From assembly GCF_000219625.1 (NCBI RefSeq), contig NC_018213.1:734711-798710 (forward strand): DNA of 64,000 nucleotides. The letters run 5' to 3'. Positions 1-11,417 of this stretch are shown in pieces. Within the stretch, counting starts at the first letter, position 1. Every line of letters begins with the position of its first letter. The translations under genes and the position numbers were made by a program. Source of the DNA: Zymoseptoria tritici IPO323. Its lineage: Eukaryota; Ascomycota; Dothideomycetes; Mycosphaerellales; Mycosphaerellaceae. The notes beneath the pieces were generated by a model. The model saw only the letters and a list, made by a program, of their open reading frames with translations, ran no database searches and had not been told where the DNA came from.

Positions 1-632
1 AAGAAGAAGAAGAAGAGGCAGTCCACTCTGTCCTATACGCGCACCTCCTCGAAATCCGAATCGAAATCGCATGTCCCTTCTCTAGTAGAGACGTCGTTGC
101 CCTCGAAAGGAAGCATACATGCACTTTAAAGAGCTAGAACTCGGTAGAATCTACAACTCTGCGATTAACCTGCGTAGCTATATGCGTTTAGAAGCGGTAT
201 ACAGTTCTACAAAGGCATATTAAGGATAAGAGGGGGCAGCGAGTTGGACAGCTGCTTCTGCTTTTACACTGCTTTTGCACTGCTTTTGTACTGCATTCTG
301 CACTGCTTTTGCACGGCATTCCTCTCTCTCTTTTTCGAATTCGCAGCGTGCGTGCGAAGCGGAAGGATCCGCTAAAAATTCTACAAAAAGCTTAGCGCGA
401 AAATTTCTACAGCCTTAGGCTGCAACACTCGTTTGATTTCCTTTGTCTTGCATTTGTTTAAAGTCCTTTGGCATTGCCTTAGGCACGGGGTTTTCCCCTA
501 AGGTTAAAGAATACCGAAAGAATTTAATTGTATATAGATCTACTGCCCTGCTTGCAAGGCCGTCCTACATAGTCTTAGACTCCGAAAGGACGTAAATGGA
601 ACAAACAAACAACAAACAAACAAACAACAGTC
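1..632 (+). mobile_element. LINE family B, 3' end (5' part outside the window)
   Basis: This is the 3' untranslated end of a non-LTR retrotransposon on the plus strand, finishing in an AAAC-type tail (about 600-630). From about position 91 it matches a second copy at 62,031-62,566 almost base for base, differing mainly by C-to-T and G-to-A changes. The last 130 bp (from the GGCACGGG...CCCTAAGGTTAA block through GGACGTAAATGGAAC) closely resemble the 3' end of LINE family A elsewhere in the window. No coding sequence is recognisable here. Whether bases 1-90 belong to the same element cannot be decided, because the second copy is truncated before them. Confidence 0.75.
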
Positions 633-3600
633 TGTCTATATTATCGATCTAGTCCTACGAATAGTAGAACTTAGTAAACTCGTTAGCTACTATTATAAAT
701 CTTATATTACGCTCCTCCTCCGTTAAGTAGAGCTAACGGACTAGGCACTCGAGGTACTCCTTAACAATTCGGGCTCTAGCCTAGTAGATTATACTCTTCG
801 GCATTATAGTTCCTAAGTTTAGTTTAGCTAACTAGCGCTAAGATTTCGGAGTAAGGATGTCGGTCTACGCTTCTTCTCCCTAGTCGCTTTACGGATGCTC
901 GATTAGATTAGACTTATCGTCTCCGTAAAGAGTGCCTATTTGTAGCTTCGCTATACGCTACTTCGCGGCTTAACCTTATAGTATGTTTATTCGCGGAACC
1001 GGCATAGACGTAGGGGTGTCCTCGTTAGTCTTAAGCGTTAGGTCTAATTCTATAATTATCTACATTATACTAGTTAGTCTACTTCGTCTCGCCGTTAGTC
1101 GTCTCCTCGCGGGTACGGGAGCCTTAGGCGTAGGGTCTAAAGGCTCTTCGGCGGCTACGTCGATAGACGTAGGCTCCTCGTTACGCTCCTCTACAACCGG
1201 CGGTTAGGTAAGCTTTCTACGTTTTTGTACTAGTTCGTTATTCTCCTCTTCGACATCCTACGCTTTAGCTGCCGCTTTAGCTACTACTTTAGCTACTACT
1301 GTCTTCTTCGATTTACGCTTCTTAGGTACTTTCTTAATAGGCATAGACGTAGGCTCGCCTTCCTCGTCTTTACGGACGGCCTAATTCGGCTAGGAGGCTA
1401 GTAGTACTACTTAGGGAACTTTTATACTAGCGAGCTTTACGGTATAAAACTCTAAAGGGATGTCCTATTGCTTTAGCCTAGGGCTATCGGGAGCTAGCGT
1501 AAGGAGCAGGTCTACTAAGGGTAGCTTAAATTCGGTTAGGAACTGCCCGAGCTGTATTACTATAGACCCGTATAGGTGCTACATCTCTTCGAACACTTCC
1601 CCGTTCGCATCCTACTATAGATCGATAGAGCTAGCGGCTATAACTAGTTAGATAGCTATATTTGCTACAAGACGGCGGGTTTAAGGCGGGATGTTAGGCA
1701 TTAGGGCGAAAAGGCCCTTAGTTAATGCCGCTTTGTTTAGATCCTTTATCTACTCTTAAACCTCTAGGTCGCCTTTAGCGAGGTTAAGGAGCTCGTTAAA
1801 CAGGTTGTTAAACTAGCCGTATAGGAGGTAGGCGAAAACTAGGGAGCCTTCGGATAAGTAGTATCTAATAAGGCAGCTCGCTAGCACTACATCGTTACCT
1901 CTATTAGACTTGTTCTTATAAAGGAAGTAGATGTTTTAGCAGACTTGCCGTCCCTCTTATAAGCGGTAGTAAGTAGATAGCATAGACGTAGCCTTAGATT
2001 ATACTACTTCGAGTAGTACGGACTTTAATAATGCGAAAGTAGCTGTCTAAAATTCTAGAAGTAGCAATTCCGCGTACCTATCTTTAGTCTTGCGGATCTT
2101 CGAAAAGGCCTACGGAGGCATAGACGTAGGGTCCTTCTTACCTAGCATATCCGGTGTTAGGTAAATCTCTCTAGTCGGTTTGTAGTACGAGGTAGGCTAC
2201 TTAACTAGTAGGCGACTACGCAATCTGCTATATAGCTTCTTACGGTTAGTATATTCCTTGCCGTAGTCGAAGAGCTTAGGGTAGTCTCGAAGCAGCTTAG
2301 TACGCTTAGCCTTAGTAGTAATAACATTAAGCAGGTCTCGAGTATAAAGATTACTACGCTATTATATTACGAACTTCTATCTCGCGGAGTCGGTGTCGAG
2401 GTCGGGGCTAAGAGGCTTCTACACTAAGGGTCCTTTCGGGTCTGCGGGCTATAGCTTTACGTTCGCTACTAGATTCGTAGCCTTCTCGAGCTCGATCTTT
2501 TCCTTCTATATCTCGAGCGCCTTGCCGGAGAGCCTAGGGTTTTTAGGCTATAGGATTGCTCTCCCGTCGATGTCCTAGAGTTCGAAGTAGTCCTTAATAA
2601 GCTCGGGGTTATTAGAGCGAACCTTAATCTAGTCTATATATAAGTTAACCTACACCGGGAGGATTAGGTTAGCTCTAGCCTTACCGAACTTCTAGCGCTT
2701 GTTCTTAGTACCGATAATTGTCTCGTAGTCGTAAGTACGCGGAGCTCGAGGGATAGCTAGTTAAGGTAGGTAATCGCGGTTTAGAGCGATAGACGTACGC
2801 ATCTTAGACTCTCGTACGATAATGTTGTTAAGCTAACGGCTTAGAGCTTAACGCAGATTAGGCACTACTCCTTTCTTATAGGATCGCTTATCGATGTCGT
2901 CGTAGTTATCGGTAAAGAGCTAAGCGTTTAGTTCGTCGGGGTAGCCGATACGGATAAGTTGTCCGGACTTAAGAGGTAGGAGCGGATCCTTCGGGAAGTC
3001 GATTACGTTAGCGGTTTTAGACTTTTTAAGTTGCGCTCCTACTTTGCTACCTAATGCGACAGCCTCGTAGCGCGCCTTCTTACCTTTTGCTTTCTTAGGT
3101 TTAGGCGAAAAGCCTACGCGCTAGCCGTTAGACGAGCGTATATATAAAGCGACAGATCTAGCATTGCTAGGTTCCGACGCTATAGTAGCGATAGACCTAG
3201 GTCGAGCTACGAAGGAAGTAGATGTAGTTAATGTTCTATAGTAATGTTATATCGTAAATGCTTAACTACGGCGGTATATGTTAATATTTAATAAAGAAGT
3301 TAGAAGAGAAAAGAAACTTCGATATTAAGGCAGCCGCGTAGTATATGCGGTAAGCATGTGCGTAGAGTATATACGTTAAGCGCATGTGCGTTAAGCGCGT
3401 AAATTACGGATTTGTATATGCTTTTTCGGAGCTTAATTCTAAGGCTTTAAAATTTTGCTATAATAGCTAAACTCTAATAATCGATTGCTCTAAAGGAATT
3501 AAGAGCGGTAAGATCGGCCCTACGTAATAGCTAGGTCTATCTCGCGCTATCGTTCGCTAATAAGTCTCGTTTCGCTAGTAGCGGAATCTTACAAAATAAG

Positions 3601-4480
3601 AATAGGTAAGGAAAAAGCTAACGCGAAGAAGGTAGAAGGGCGAATGTCGCGGTCTAGTAATGCCTAAGTATTCTCTCGGGCGAGCCGCGCGCTTCTACGA
3701 AGCTAAGGAGGTTATATAAGGTAAGGATCTCGTATATTAGTATTCTACGATAGACCTAAGGTAGAGTTTCGCGATATAACACTAGGGAGCTACACCTATG
3801 CCGTACAGGAGTTCTACGGAATCGTCTCCTATATACGGAACGATAGACCTAGGGTAGGCCTTCGAGCTAGTAAAGCGCCTCGATGCTAGGAACCTCGACG
3901 ATCCGTACTATACGGGTCTAACTACTATTCGTTATCGGCAGTATCTATAGACGTAGGGTAGCCGGTTTCGCTTAAAGTCTAGGGTAAGGTCTAGGATAGC
4001 TAACGATTCTTATTTAGGGTTTCTACCTACTACTCGCCGTCGGCCGGAGGTATAGACGTAGGCCCCTCGTTTCCGTCGGGTATAGGCTAGGATACGAAAC
4101 GACGATTTTAGCGGGTTTCTACCTACTACTCGCCGTTAGCCGGAGGCATAGACGTAGGCCCCCCGAAATCTTCGAAAACCTCTAGTAGGGCTCGGGCTAT
4201 AAAACGGCTGCCTTAAGCTGTTTCTACCTACTATTCGTCTTTGCTAGCCGCTATAGACGTAGGGGTCGGTAACTCTCGGTATAAATTAAGCGGTAGCGCT
4301 CGCGGGTATCTCGTTCGTCGTAGTAGTTAAGGTTAAACTCCGTTATCGACCGAGGAGGAGTCGTCGCCCTCTACTAACCTAGGGTTAAACGCTTTATCGC
4401 TAGGTTAATCGCTTTCCGCGTCTAGTTCTACGATGTTGCGAGCTATTAGAGCGTAGGACTAGGGTTCGTAGACGCGCATA
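633..4480 (-). repeat. Unassigned RIP-mutated repeat with minus-strand coding traces
   Basis: The stretch shows the CpA/TpG depletion seen in the neighbouring transposons. Reading the minus strand through TAG/TAA codons gives long protein-like runs between about 3,250 and 1,000, for example with the short motif GRAIL-PKNPRLSGK near 2,530-2,570, but I do not recognise the family. It lies downstream of the chromodomain end of the Gypsy element at 4.5 kb, so it may be that element's 3' region or a separate element. Eight exact copies of ATAGACGTAGG lie in it, and a degenerate tandem repeat sits at 4,018-4,280. The apparent plus-strand ORFs here are low-complexity products of the mutation bias. 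Confidence 0.5.
4018..4280. repeat. Degenerate tandem repeat, about 100-bp unit, three copies
   Basis: Three units start near 4,019, 4,116 and 4,220. Each begins with TTTCTACCTACTA, continues with CGCC/CGTC-rich sequence and ends in the ATAGACGTAGG box (4,052, 4,148 and 4,253). Read on the minus strand, the box would encode a Pro-Thr-Ser-Met/Ile segment, which fits a repetitive disordered protein region. The units differ partly by transitions consistent with RIP. Confidence 0.6.
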
Positions 4481-4499
4481 GTAGGGTAGAGCTAGTCGT

Positions 4500-5838
4500 G
4501 TCTATTAAAGACTTTCCGGGCGGTTTCGAATTGTACGATTATCTACTTATAGTATTAAAGTTTGTCCGTATTAATCTAGTCGTTATATAAGGGCCCGAGA
4601 TTCCTCTACTTAATTAAGTACTATAGTTTCCTATTAGAGTATCGTTTTAAAAGAATTGCTTCTACGTACTCGGTAGGACGTAGAGCGTTAGCTACGTCGA
4701 TAAAGTTAGGCTGTTCGGTAGTAGGCCGATTATATAGGTTAGCTCCCTTCGTAGCGGGTTCGAGCTACGCGACTAAAACGACTAGGTAAAACCTTAATCC
4801 GGCCTCTAGTAGGAGGTAAAGCTAGTATGCGAGTTTGCCGACCTTCTTAATAATTCTAAAAGGTCTAGCGCGCTAATTACTATACTTCCTTAATTCTTCG
4901 CCGTAAATGCGATATCCGTAATAAAGACGAAGGTACGCGTAGTCGCCGACATCGAATATTAAACGCCTATGCTTCTTATCGTAGCGGTGCTTTATATCTA
5001 CTATAGCGAAAGCTAGTGCCTTATCTATAGCGTCTCGATAATGCTACCGCATACTAGTATAATCTACTACGGGCAGCTCTCGAAGTCCTACGAGGGCATC
5101 TATATTTAGGTTAAATCCGAAAAGTATCTAGTCTAGTAATACGCCGGTGCTCGCGTTCTTAGAACTCCCGATATATAAGGTAAGTAAGGGGAGCACATCC
5201 GTCTAAGGGGCCTTTACGTTAGTAGTAACGAAGTATCGAATAGCAATCTCGACGGTTTAATTCGTTCGCTCGCTCTAGCCGTCTATTTAAGGATAGTACG
5301 CGGTCGAGGCGAGGTAGCGAGCTCCTAGGCATTTAAGGAGTTTAGTAAAGAATTCTAATAACTATTTAGGGTCTCTATTAGAAATAAGGGCCCTTATTAC
5401 TAACTAGCTACGTTCCTAGATAGCTATAAGGTATACGACAGCCTAATCTTAAGCGGTCTAGGTTGCCTTTCCTACGATTAGGAGTACTGGCTTTAATTTC
5501 TTATAGGTAATCGTAAGAAGTGTATCGAATCCCTCGTTAGTCGGGGGTAGCTTAACGATCTAATCTACGCATTAAACGTCTATCGATTAGGTAGGTACGT
5601 CTATAGGATAAAGGAACCTATTAGGTAGGTGTCGATAAGTTTAGTTAACGTCGTAGACTTTATAGTAGTCGAGGTATTACTATAGGTGCCTCCTACAATC
5701 CTTAACGTAGAAGCTAGCGTTAATTCGATCTAAACAGCGGTGTATTCCTACGTAATAGCGGCGGTTATGTACAGATTCGAAGATTTTATACTATAGTAAG
5801 GGTAGGACGTAGAGCCGGGGTTGTTTGTTTACTAGATT
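4500..5838 (-). pseudogene. Gypsy 1 integrase C-terminal half and chromodomain (RIP-broken)
   Basis: This is the C-terminal part of a Gypsy Pol polyprotein, which would insert cDNA into the host genome. On the minus strand, about 5,330-5,230 reads as the integrase core block with the ERTN-x-TVE motif. About 5,000-4,800 reads as the integrase tail, with the motif FDVGDYAYLRLYYGYRI followed by PFRIIKKVGKLAY. About 4,670-4,510 resembles a chromodomain, with YLIK-RNLGPLYNDW-type residues; such domains steer chromoviruses to heterochromatin. Stops fall mostly at expected Trp or Gln codons. The rest of Pol lies beyond the LINE, from 11,418 onward. Confidence 0.75.
5825..5838. repeat. Target-site duplication of LINE A copy 1, left
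   Basis: TTGTTTACTAGATT is present here and again, identically, at 11,404-11,417. The pair brackets LINE A copy 1 including its roughly 600-bp 5' segment, which shows that the segment belongs to the LINE. Confidence 0.9.
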
Positions 5839-6053
5839 GTTTGTTTGTTTGTTTGTTTGTTTGTTCCATTTACGTCCTATAGGAGTCTATAACTATGTAG
5901 GACGGCTGTCTCGCGACAGCAGTCTATCTATGTACAATCGTTGTTCTCTCGTATCTCTTAACCTTAGGGAAAGACCCGTACCTAGGACAGTAGCAAGCTA
6001 GTATCGAAGGACTTTAAAGAAAGACAAATAAGGAAAAGTAAAAGGAGTGTAGG

Positions 6054-9000
6054 CTAGACGGTCTCGTCTTCGCCTCTTGCTAGGTGCTAGGACCTAGAAG
6101 CAATCTTTATATCCGAGAGAAAGGTAGTAAGGTGTTTTCGGAGTTCCTTATCTTCTACTATTTCTAGTAGAGATTATGCTTATCGTAGCGGTAGTAGCCT
6201 AAATATATCGTAGATAGGGCAGCTATATATAAGGTGTTCTACTGTTTCTCGTCGTCCGTAAGGGTAGTCTAGCGTCGTTACGTGTCTAAAGCGATAGAGA
6301 TAGGACTTTAGGTATCCGTGTCCTAATAGGATAGTATAGAAGGCACTAGTTAAAGCGCGTCTTCCTCCTATTCTATGTTTTCCTAGCGAGCTCTATAGAA
6401 ATCGACTAAGGTAGCTATTTGTATTCCTAGGTACCTTATTAATCTCCCGTTATCTTGCTATTTCGTATCGGGTTTTCTAGACGCTAAAGAGATCGTCTTT
6501 TGCGTAGTTAGCCCTCTCGTGTTCTACGAAATGCTTGTATTGTCGGAGTCGATAATAGAGTAGTTGTATCTATGTTCTCTATCGTTTTTGCGGAAGTATC
6601 TCTCTCGAGTCCTCGTGTCGGACTTCTCGCGTATCCGAAGGCGCGCTTTAGATAGCGAGTCTTACGGGGTAGTTTTCGGGTAGCTTTGCTGCGCGTAGAG
6701 AGTATAAAATTAACTATCTCTCTAGGCGTAGATCCGGGGGGAAGAGATTTGACTCTACCTCGGACGGGACGTTTAGGGCGGTACGGAAAACGCCTAGGAT
6801 CTTTCTACAGGCTTTACTTTGTAGAGATACTAGAGGTTTTATACTCTTTTTCGACCGCCACCAAACCGGGGCCCCGTAGTCTGCTATTGTAGTAACGCAG
6901 GCTAGGTAGATCTTTCTTAACGATATAGAAGATAGACCGCGTTCGGTATTTGCTAGTCTTTCTAATCGATAGAATGCTGCTTGTGCTTGTGCCGATCTTA
7001 TTGCAATGTGCTCCTTAAAGGTAAGACCGGCGTCTAGCCAAATCCCAAGCTACCTTATCGCTTTCTTTGCCGGGCGAACAATGTCGCCGTTTGGAAGAAT
7101 TACTGGGCAATCGGACCCTTTCCCTTTCGAGAAGTGTACTAGGTCTGTCTTTGCTAGGTCGAAAGCAATCGAGTTCTTCTTTCCTAGGTCTATTAGCCTT
7201 CTTGCCTTACGTTCTAGTACCTTAGAGTTCTTCTTAAGGGACGTAGACGAGGTAGATAGTCTAATGTCGTCGACGTAGGAACTAGGAGTAACTCCTTATA
7301 GCGAAAAGAATATGTCGCGCGTATAGATAAGAAAGAGGATAGGAGACATCGGGCTACCTTACGGAACGCCGATCTCTACATCCTAGAATTCCTATATCTA
7401 TCCGTCGAATACTATTCGTAGGCGTCTATTACTTATAAACGACTAAACCTAATGTATAAGGCTATGCGGAAGCCTTAACTAGATTATTATTCTTAATAGT
7501 CGGTTCTTTGTAACGTAGTCGTATACTCCTCTTACGTCGAGGAAGATAACCGAAGTCTTCTTTTTCTTTCTTCGATTCTCCTCGATTTTGTTCGTTAAGA
7601 GAAGTACCGTATCGATAGCCGATTTCTTCTTTCGCCCTCCTAACTACGAGTCGTATAGAAGGGGCTTCGTCTCTACGATAATCCCTAGGCGTTTTGCGAG
7701 TATTCTCTCGCTAATCTTACTAAGACAGTTTAGGAGAGAGATAACTTAGTAGGCCTTAGGGACCGAATAGTCTAGTTTTCCCGGCTTTGCTAGAACTGCG
7801 CCTGTCGCAACTTTCTAGCATTAGGGGTAGTGTCCTTCGTCGAGTAGCCTACTATATATACATAGAAAGGTAATAGGAATAGCGCCGTACGCTTTACTAA
7901 TAATAGCTTATATAATACTGTCTAGGCCCGGCGTTTTTCCTTTTACTATCTTTGTACTACAGGCGGCAGCGAGTTCCTCTTCGGTTAGCATAGTCTAGCC
8001 CTAATCCCCAGCTGTATACGCTTCCTAACGGCTAGGTAGAGGTTCCTTAGTAGGAGGGCGCGGAAATAAGGCTTCGAAGAAGGCCTTATATTTCCCCTCG
8101 AAAGAATCTTCGTTATTTATTATAGGTATCTGTCTTCGGCTGCTATTCCTAGTATAGGACATAGCTTTAAAGATAGATTTCGAGTCTTCTTTTTTAAGGA
8201 AAGCGTTCTAGTAGTTCTTCTTAGCTGTTTTAATAGCTTAGAAGTACTCGTTTCTCGCTTTCGTATACGCCTCTTTCTCGTCTAGCGTCGGCGTACGTCC
8301 GTAGGTAAAGGTCTGTCTATATGTTCTAGATATTGTACGGCGTAGCGTGCGTAGCTCTCTATTCTACTAAGGTTTTGCGTAGGCGTGTACTACTTTCTCT
8401 AGGATTGCTCCCTGCATCGATTCGGTAATACACGAGGTAAAGGAGTCTGCGATATCGTCGAGGGAGTTCGTATAGTTAATAGACGTCGCCTTGCTTATTA
8501 GGAGATCTGTAAACAGTTCCTAATCCGCGGAAGCTATATCTAGAACTACTTTCTTCTGTTAGGCTCGATCTTGCGCGCTAATAAGGTCTATAGATATAGC
8601 CTTATAGTCTAAGCCTATCGGAATCGTTCTCTAGTCGATTTCTTTCGTAGATAAGGATCCTCTTATAAACGTAAGGTCTAGGACCGACTCTGCGTCTAGG
8701 TGCGGCCTATAGAAGGTCCCGACACCTATCGTATTACATAGAGTAAAGCCCTAGTCTTCTATCTACTTTATAAATTCGCGGGCACTAGTAGTATCCTTTC
8801 CCCTCGGATCCTAGGACGGGTGTCTAAGGTTAAAGTCTCCTACTAGTAGAGTATTTAGAAGGAACGTGTTGCGTAGAGAGTAGAGGCTTCTCTCTATTAT
8901 TCGTCGGTTTTGCGGGTTCTCGGTATCCTAAAGGTCCTTCTCGTTATAGAGATTAACTATCTAGATCTTGTTGCCCTTCTTGTCTAAAATAACAAAGGAA

Positions 9001-9299
9001 AGTATGTCGCTATCGTCTAATAAAATAGGAGAGATATTAATGTTAAGTCTTATGCTAATATATAGCATTGTTCTTAGCTAGATCGTCGAATCCGTAGTCG
9101 TTAGGAATAGCTAGTTGTAATCCTAGTGTACGATAGATCTTGTCTCTTTGTAGCCTATTATCGGGTCTTCTATAGTCTACGGTTCCTAGACTAGTAGAAG
9201 GTCGGCTTTCTGCTTAACCGCGACGTCTAAGGTAGACTCTGTAGCCTTGATAGATTAGTTAAGATTAACGTAGAAAATCTGTAGAGAGTGTTCTAATAT
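6054..9299 (-). pseudogene. LINE A ORF2 (endonuclease and reverse transcriptase), copy 1, broken
   Basis: ORF2 of LINEs nicks the target with an apurinic-type endonuclease and copies the element RNA onto the nick. This copy aligns along its whole 3,246 bp with the copies at 41,635-44,880 and 48,527-51,772. The endonuclease occupies the first third, the reverse transcriptase with a YVDD catalytic box lies near 7,270-7,290, and a Cys-rich C-terminal motif (CPCGRRETAEHL type) lies near 6,240. Numerous TAG and TAA codons at Trp and Gln positions make it non-functional. The short plus-strand ORFs in this interval are antisense shadows. Confidence 0.85.
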
Positions 9300-9319
9300 G
9301 TAGAACGTTCTAGGGGCCT

Positions 9320-10465
9320 CCCTTTCTGTTATATACGATTCTTCGCCTTCTTAACTCTTAGGCTGTCCGCGCTTACGTATAGACAGTTTTAAATAGCCCT
9401 TTTCGCCTCCTCCTTAGTAGTAAAACCTACTAGAACTATCGCCCTAGTAAGAGTCCTTCTTCTCTCTTCGTTTGTTAGCTAAATCGGGGTGCCTACGAGT
9501 TTAAGACCTCTATTAAAGGTCTTAATTTCTCGTTAAATGTCCTATAGGCCTATTAGCGTATTAAAGTTCGCGGTCGAGACGCCGTAGACTATAACTTTGT
9601 ACTAGAGAGAGTCCTTTATTACCTATACTTTGCCTACGATATCGGTAACCTTAGTAAGGCTATTAATCGTTCGTTAGCGGGCTTTCTCTGTTACAAAGTT
9701 TAGGACAATGTTACCCTAAACTAATTTCTTTATCGCAAGGACAGCTAGCTCTTAGTCTTCGCCTTTAAGAGCGTTGTTAATTTTGTCTCGGGTTGCGATC
9801 TAGTCGAGTTCCTTCTCTTTATCCTTTAGTACAAGGATAAGAGGTATTAGTTCTACTTGTTCTTTCGGCTTGCTAGCCCTCTAGGAGACGGTCGTCTACT
9901 ATTGTTGTTATTATTGTTATTATTGTATTATCTTTGTTGTCGAGGAGGTAGAAGTAGAGGTAGCGGATCCGCTATCTCCCTTAATAACGTCTGCGAAAGT
10001 AGGCTTCTTCGCTTATGCTACTAGTTTCTTTATTATCGTTTCTAGGTTCGAGACTTGCTTTACGAGGATTTAGGACGTTATCCTAAAGTCTGTACACTCG
10101 GTAAAGTGCCGAAAGACTTCGAGAAGGTCGAGAACCTAGGTTTATTCTTCTAGAATCCTGCCTAGATCCCCCGCCGCTTCGACTAGTAGCTGTCGGGCTT
10201 GTAGGATCTTCTCGTTCGCGGGCGTACGAGAGAGTGTTTATTTCTTTCCGAAAGAAGGGCTACAAGTCGGGGAGCTACTAAATTCGAAGAGGTTTTGCCT
10301 TTTCCTAAGTAGGAAAGGAATGCCGGTTCTTTTTAGTAGTTCCTTCGGTAACGGCAGGGTTTTAAGAGACTTAAACGTAACTTCCTCGTCCCCTCTAGCC
10401 GTAGCTTTTAGAGTCTAAGGGGCTAAGCTTGCGTCTATTATTTCCGTCTCGGTAGATATTGTCTT
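9320..10465 (-). pseudogene. LINE A ORF1, copy 1, broken
   Basis: This is the first ORF of the LINE, expected to encode an RNA-binding Gag-like protein. It aligns with the ORF1 regions of the other full-length copies at 44,900-46,046 and 47,355-48,520. A Gln-coding CAA-type tract is visible near 9,900-9,935 as an imperfect GTT/ATT repeat, in which many repeats have been turned into stop codons. I see no clear zinc knuckle, so the role is inferred from position in the element. Confidence 0.65.
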
Positions 10466-11417
10466 ATTGTTGTTATTTGTTGTTTAAAAAGAGGCTTAGT
10501 AGTCTTACGCTAAGAGGGCTGCTTGTTCGTCTCTATTTCTAATCGCGTTCGGGTCCTAGCCTACTTACGATACTAGGGCACTCTTCTCCCTACTATACAA
10601 AGTAGGAGTATAGGAGAAGGTATACTTTAAAGAGGAGAGAAGAGATATATAAATATACCTCTACTTCTAAGAAGTACTCTAGCCTATAGTAATATACGTC
10701 TTTATAGCAGGCTTTAGAGGCGTTCTGCGGGTAGCTGTAGTAGGTTCGGGACAATCTTTGTCTCTAGGGAAAGGTAGGCCTATACTCTATATATATAGCT
10801 AGTACTACTACTCTAATCCCTAGAGGTGCAAATTCGTCCTTACTAAACTACACTGCTCCTTTAGCTTCCTCTCTCGGCAGCGTAGGACAACAGGTAACTC
10901 TAGTATAGAGAGAACTAAGTGTATATGTATGTTTATGTATCCTAGGAACACTGCTCTTATTTGGCCTTTGGCTCTTTTAAAATTCGACCAAATCAGGCGT
11001 TTAATAGCTAGAATAAAAGCTCTCGTCGAGGGCTTTTAAACGGGCTACACGGCGTCCGAATCGGCGGCGTATTAGTTATGTTATAGTATGTTAAAGTGTT
11101 GTAGTACAGGTTATAAACCTTCCTTGTGCAATACCCTAAACAGGGAATATTTCGAGTATAGGGAAGGTAAGGTCGGAATAAGGTTTCGGAGGTAGGGGCC
11201 AAATCCCGGAGTTTAGGATCCAAATTTGCACCCTAAAGGGGGTAACAAGGTAAATCTTTAAACTCTAGTAGCGGCGTAGGTTTTGAGGGCAGCGGGGTGA
11301 ATGCGGGTTCGTTGGAACGGCCTTAATAAGGGCTTTCGAATAGTGCGTGTTTGGTAATGATCGGGTCAATATTGGGTGTGCAATGGAAGTGCGGATGTCG
11401 ATGTTGTTTACTAGATT

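Larger units (their letters stand above)
5839..11403 (-). mobile_element. LINE family A (Tad1-like), full-length copy 1, heavily RIP-mutated
   Basis: A complete non-LTR retrotransposon of about 5.57 kb lies on the minus strand. It has a GTTT/AAAC tail at its 3' end (5,839-5,865), an ORF2 region from 9,299 down to 6,054, an ORF1 region upstream of that and a 5' UTR ending at 11,403. Perfect 14-bp target duplications flank it. It inserted into the integrase part of Gypsy 1. It is the most heavily mutated of the full-length copies: the ORF2 start ATG has become ATA, and stops are frequent throughout. Confidence 0.9.

Noticed and set aside
5841..5865. GTTT/AAAC runs at several places as independent microsatellites or telomere-like repeats
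   Set aside because: Each lies exactly at the 3' end of a LINE beside a target duplication, so they are LINE tails.
6686..7278. Plus-strand ORFs of 68 and 90 codons that recur near every LINE A copy (also 31,605-32,197, and minus-strand versions at 50,934, 53,702, 62,703 and 63,098)
   Set aside because: They are antisense to the LINE ORF2 reverse transcriptase and recur only because the element is repeated; RIP removes stops on that strand. No independent coding evidence.
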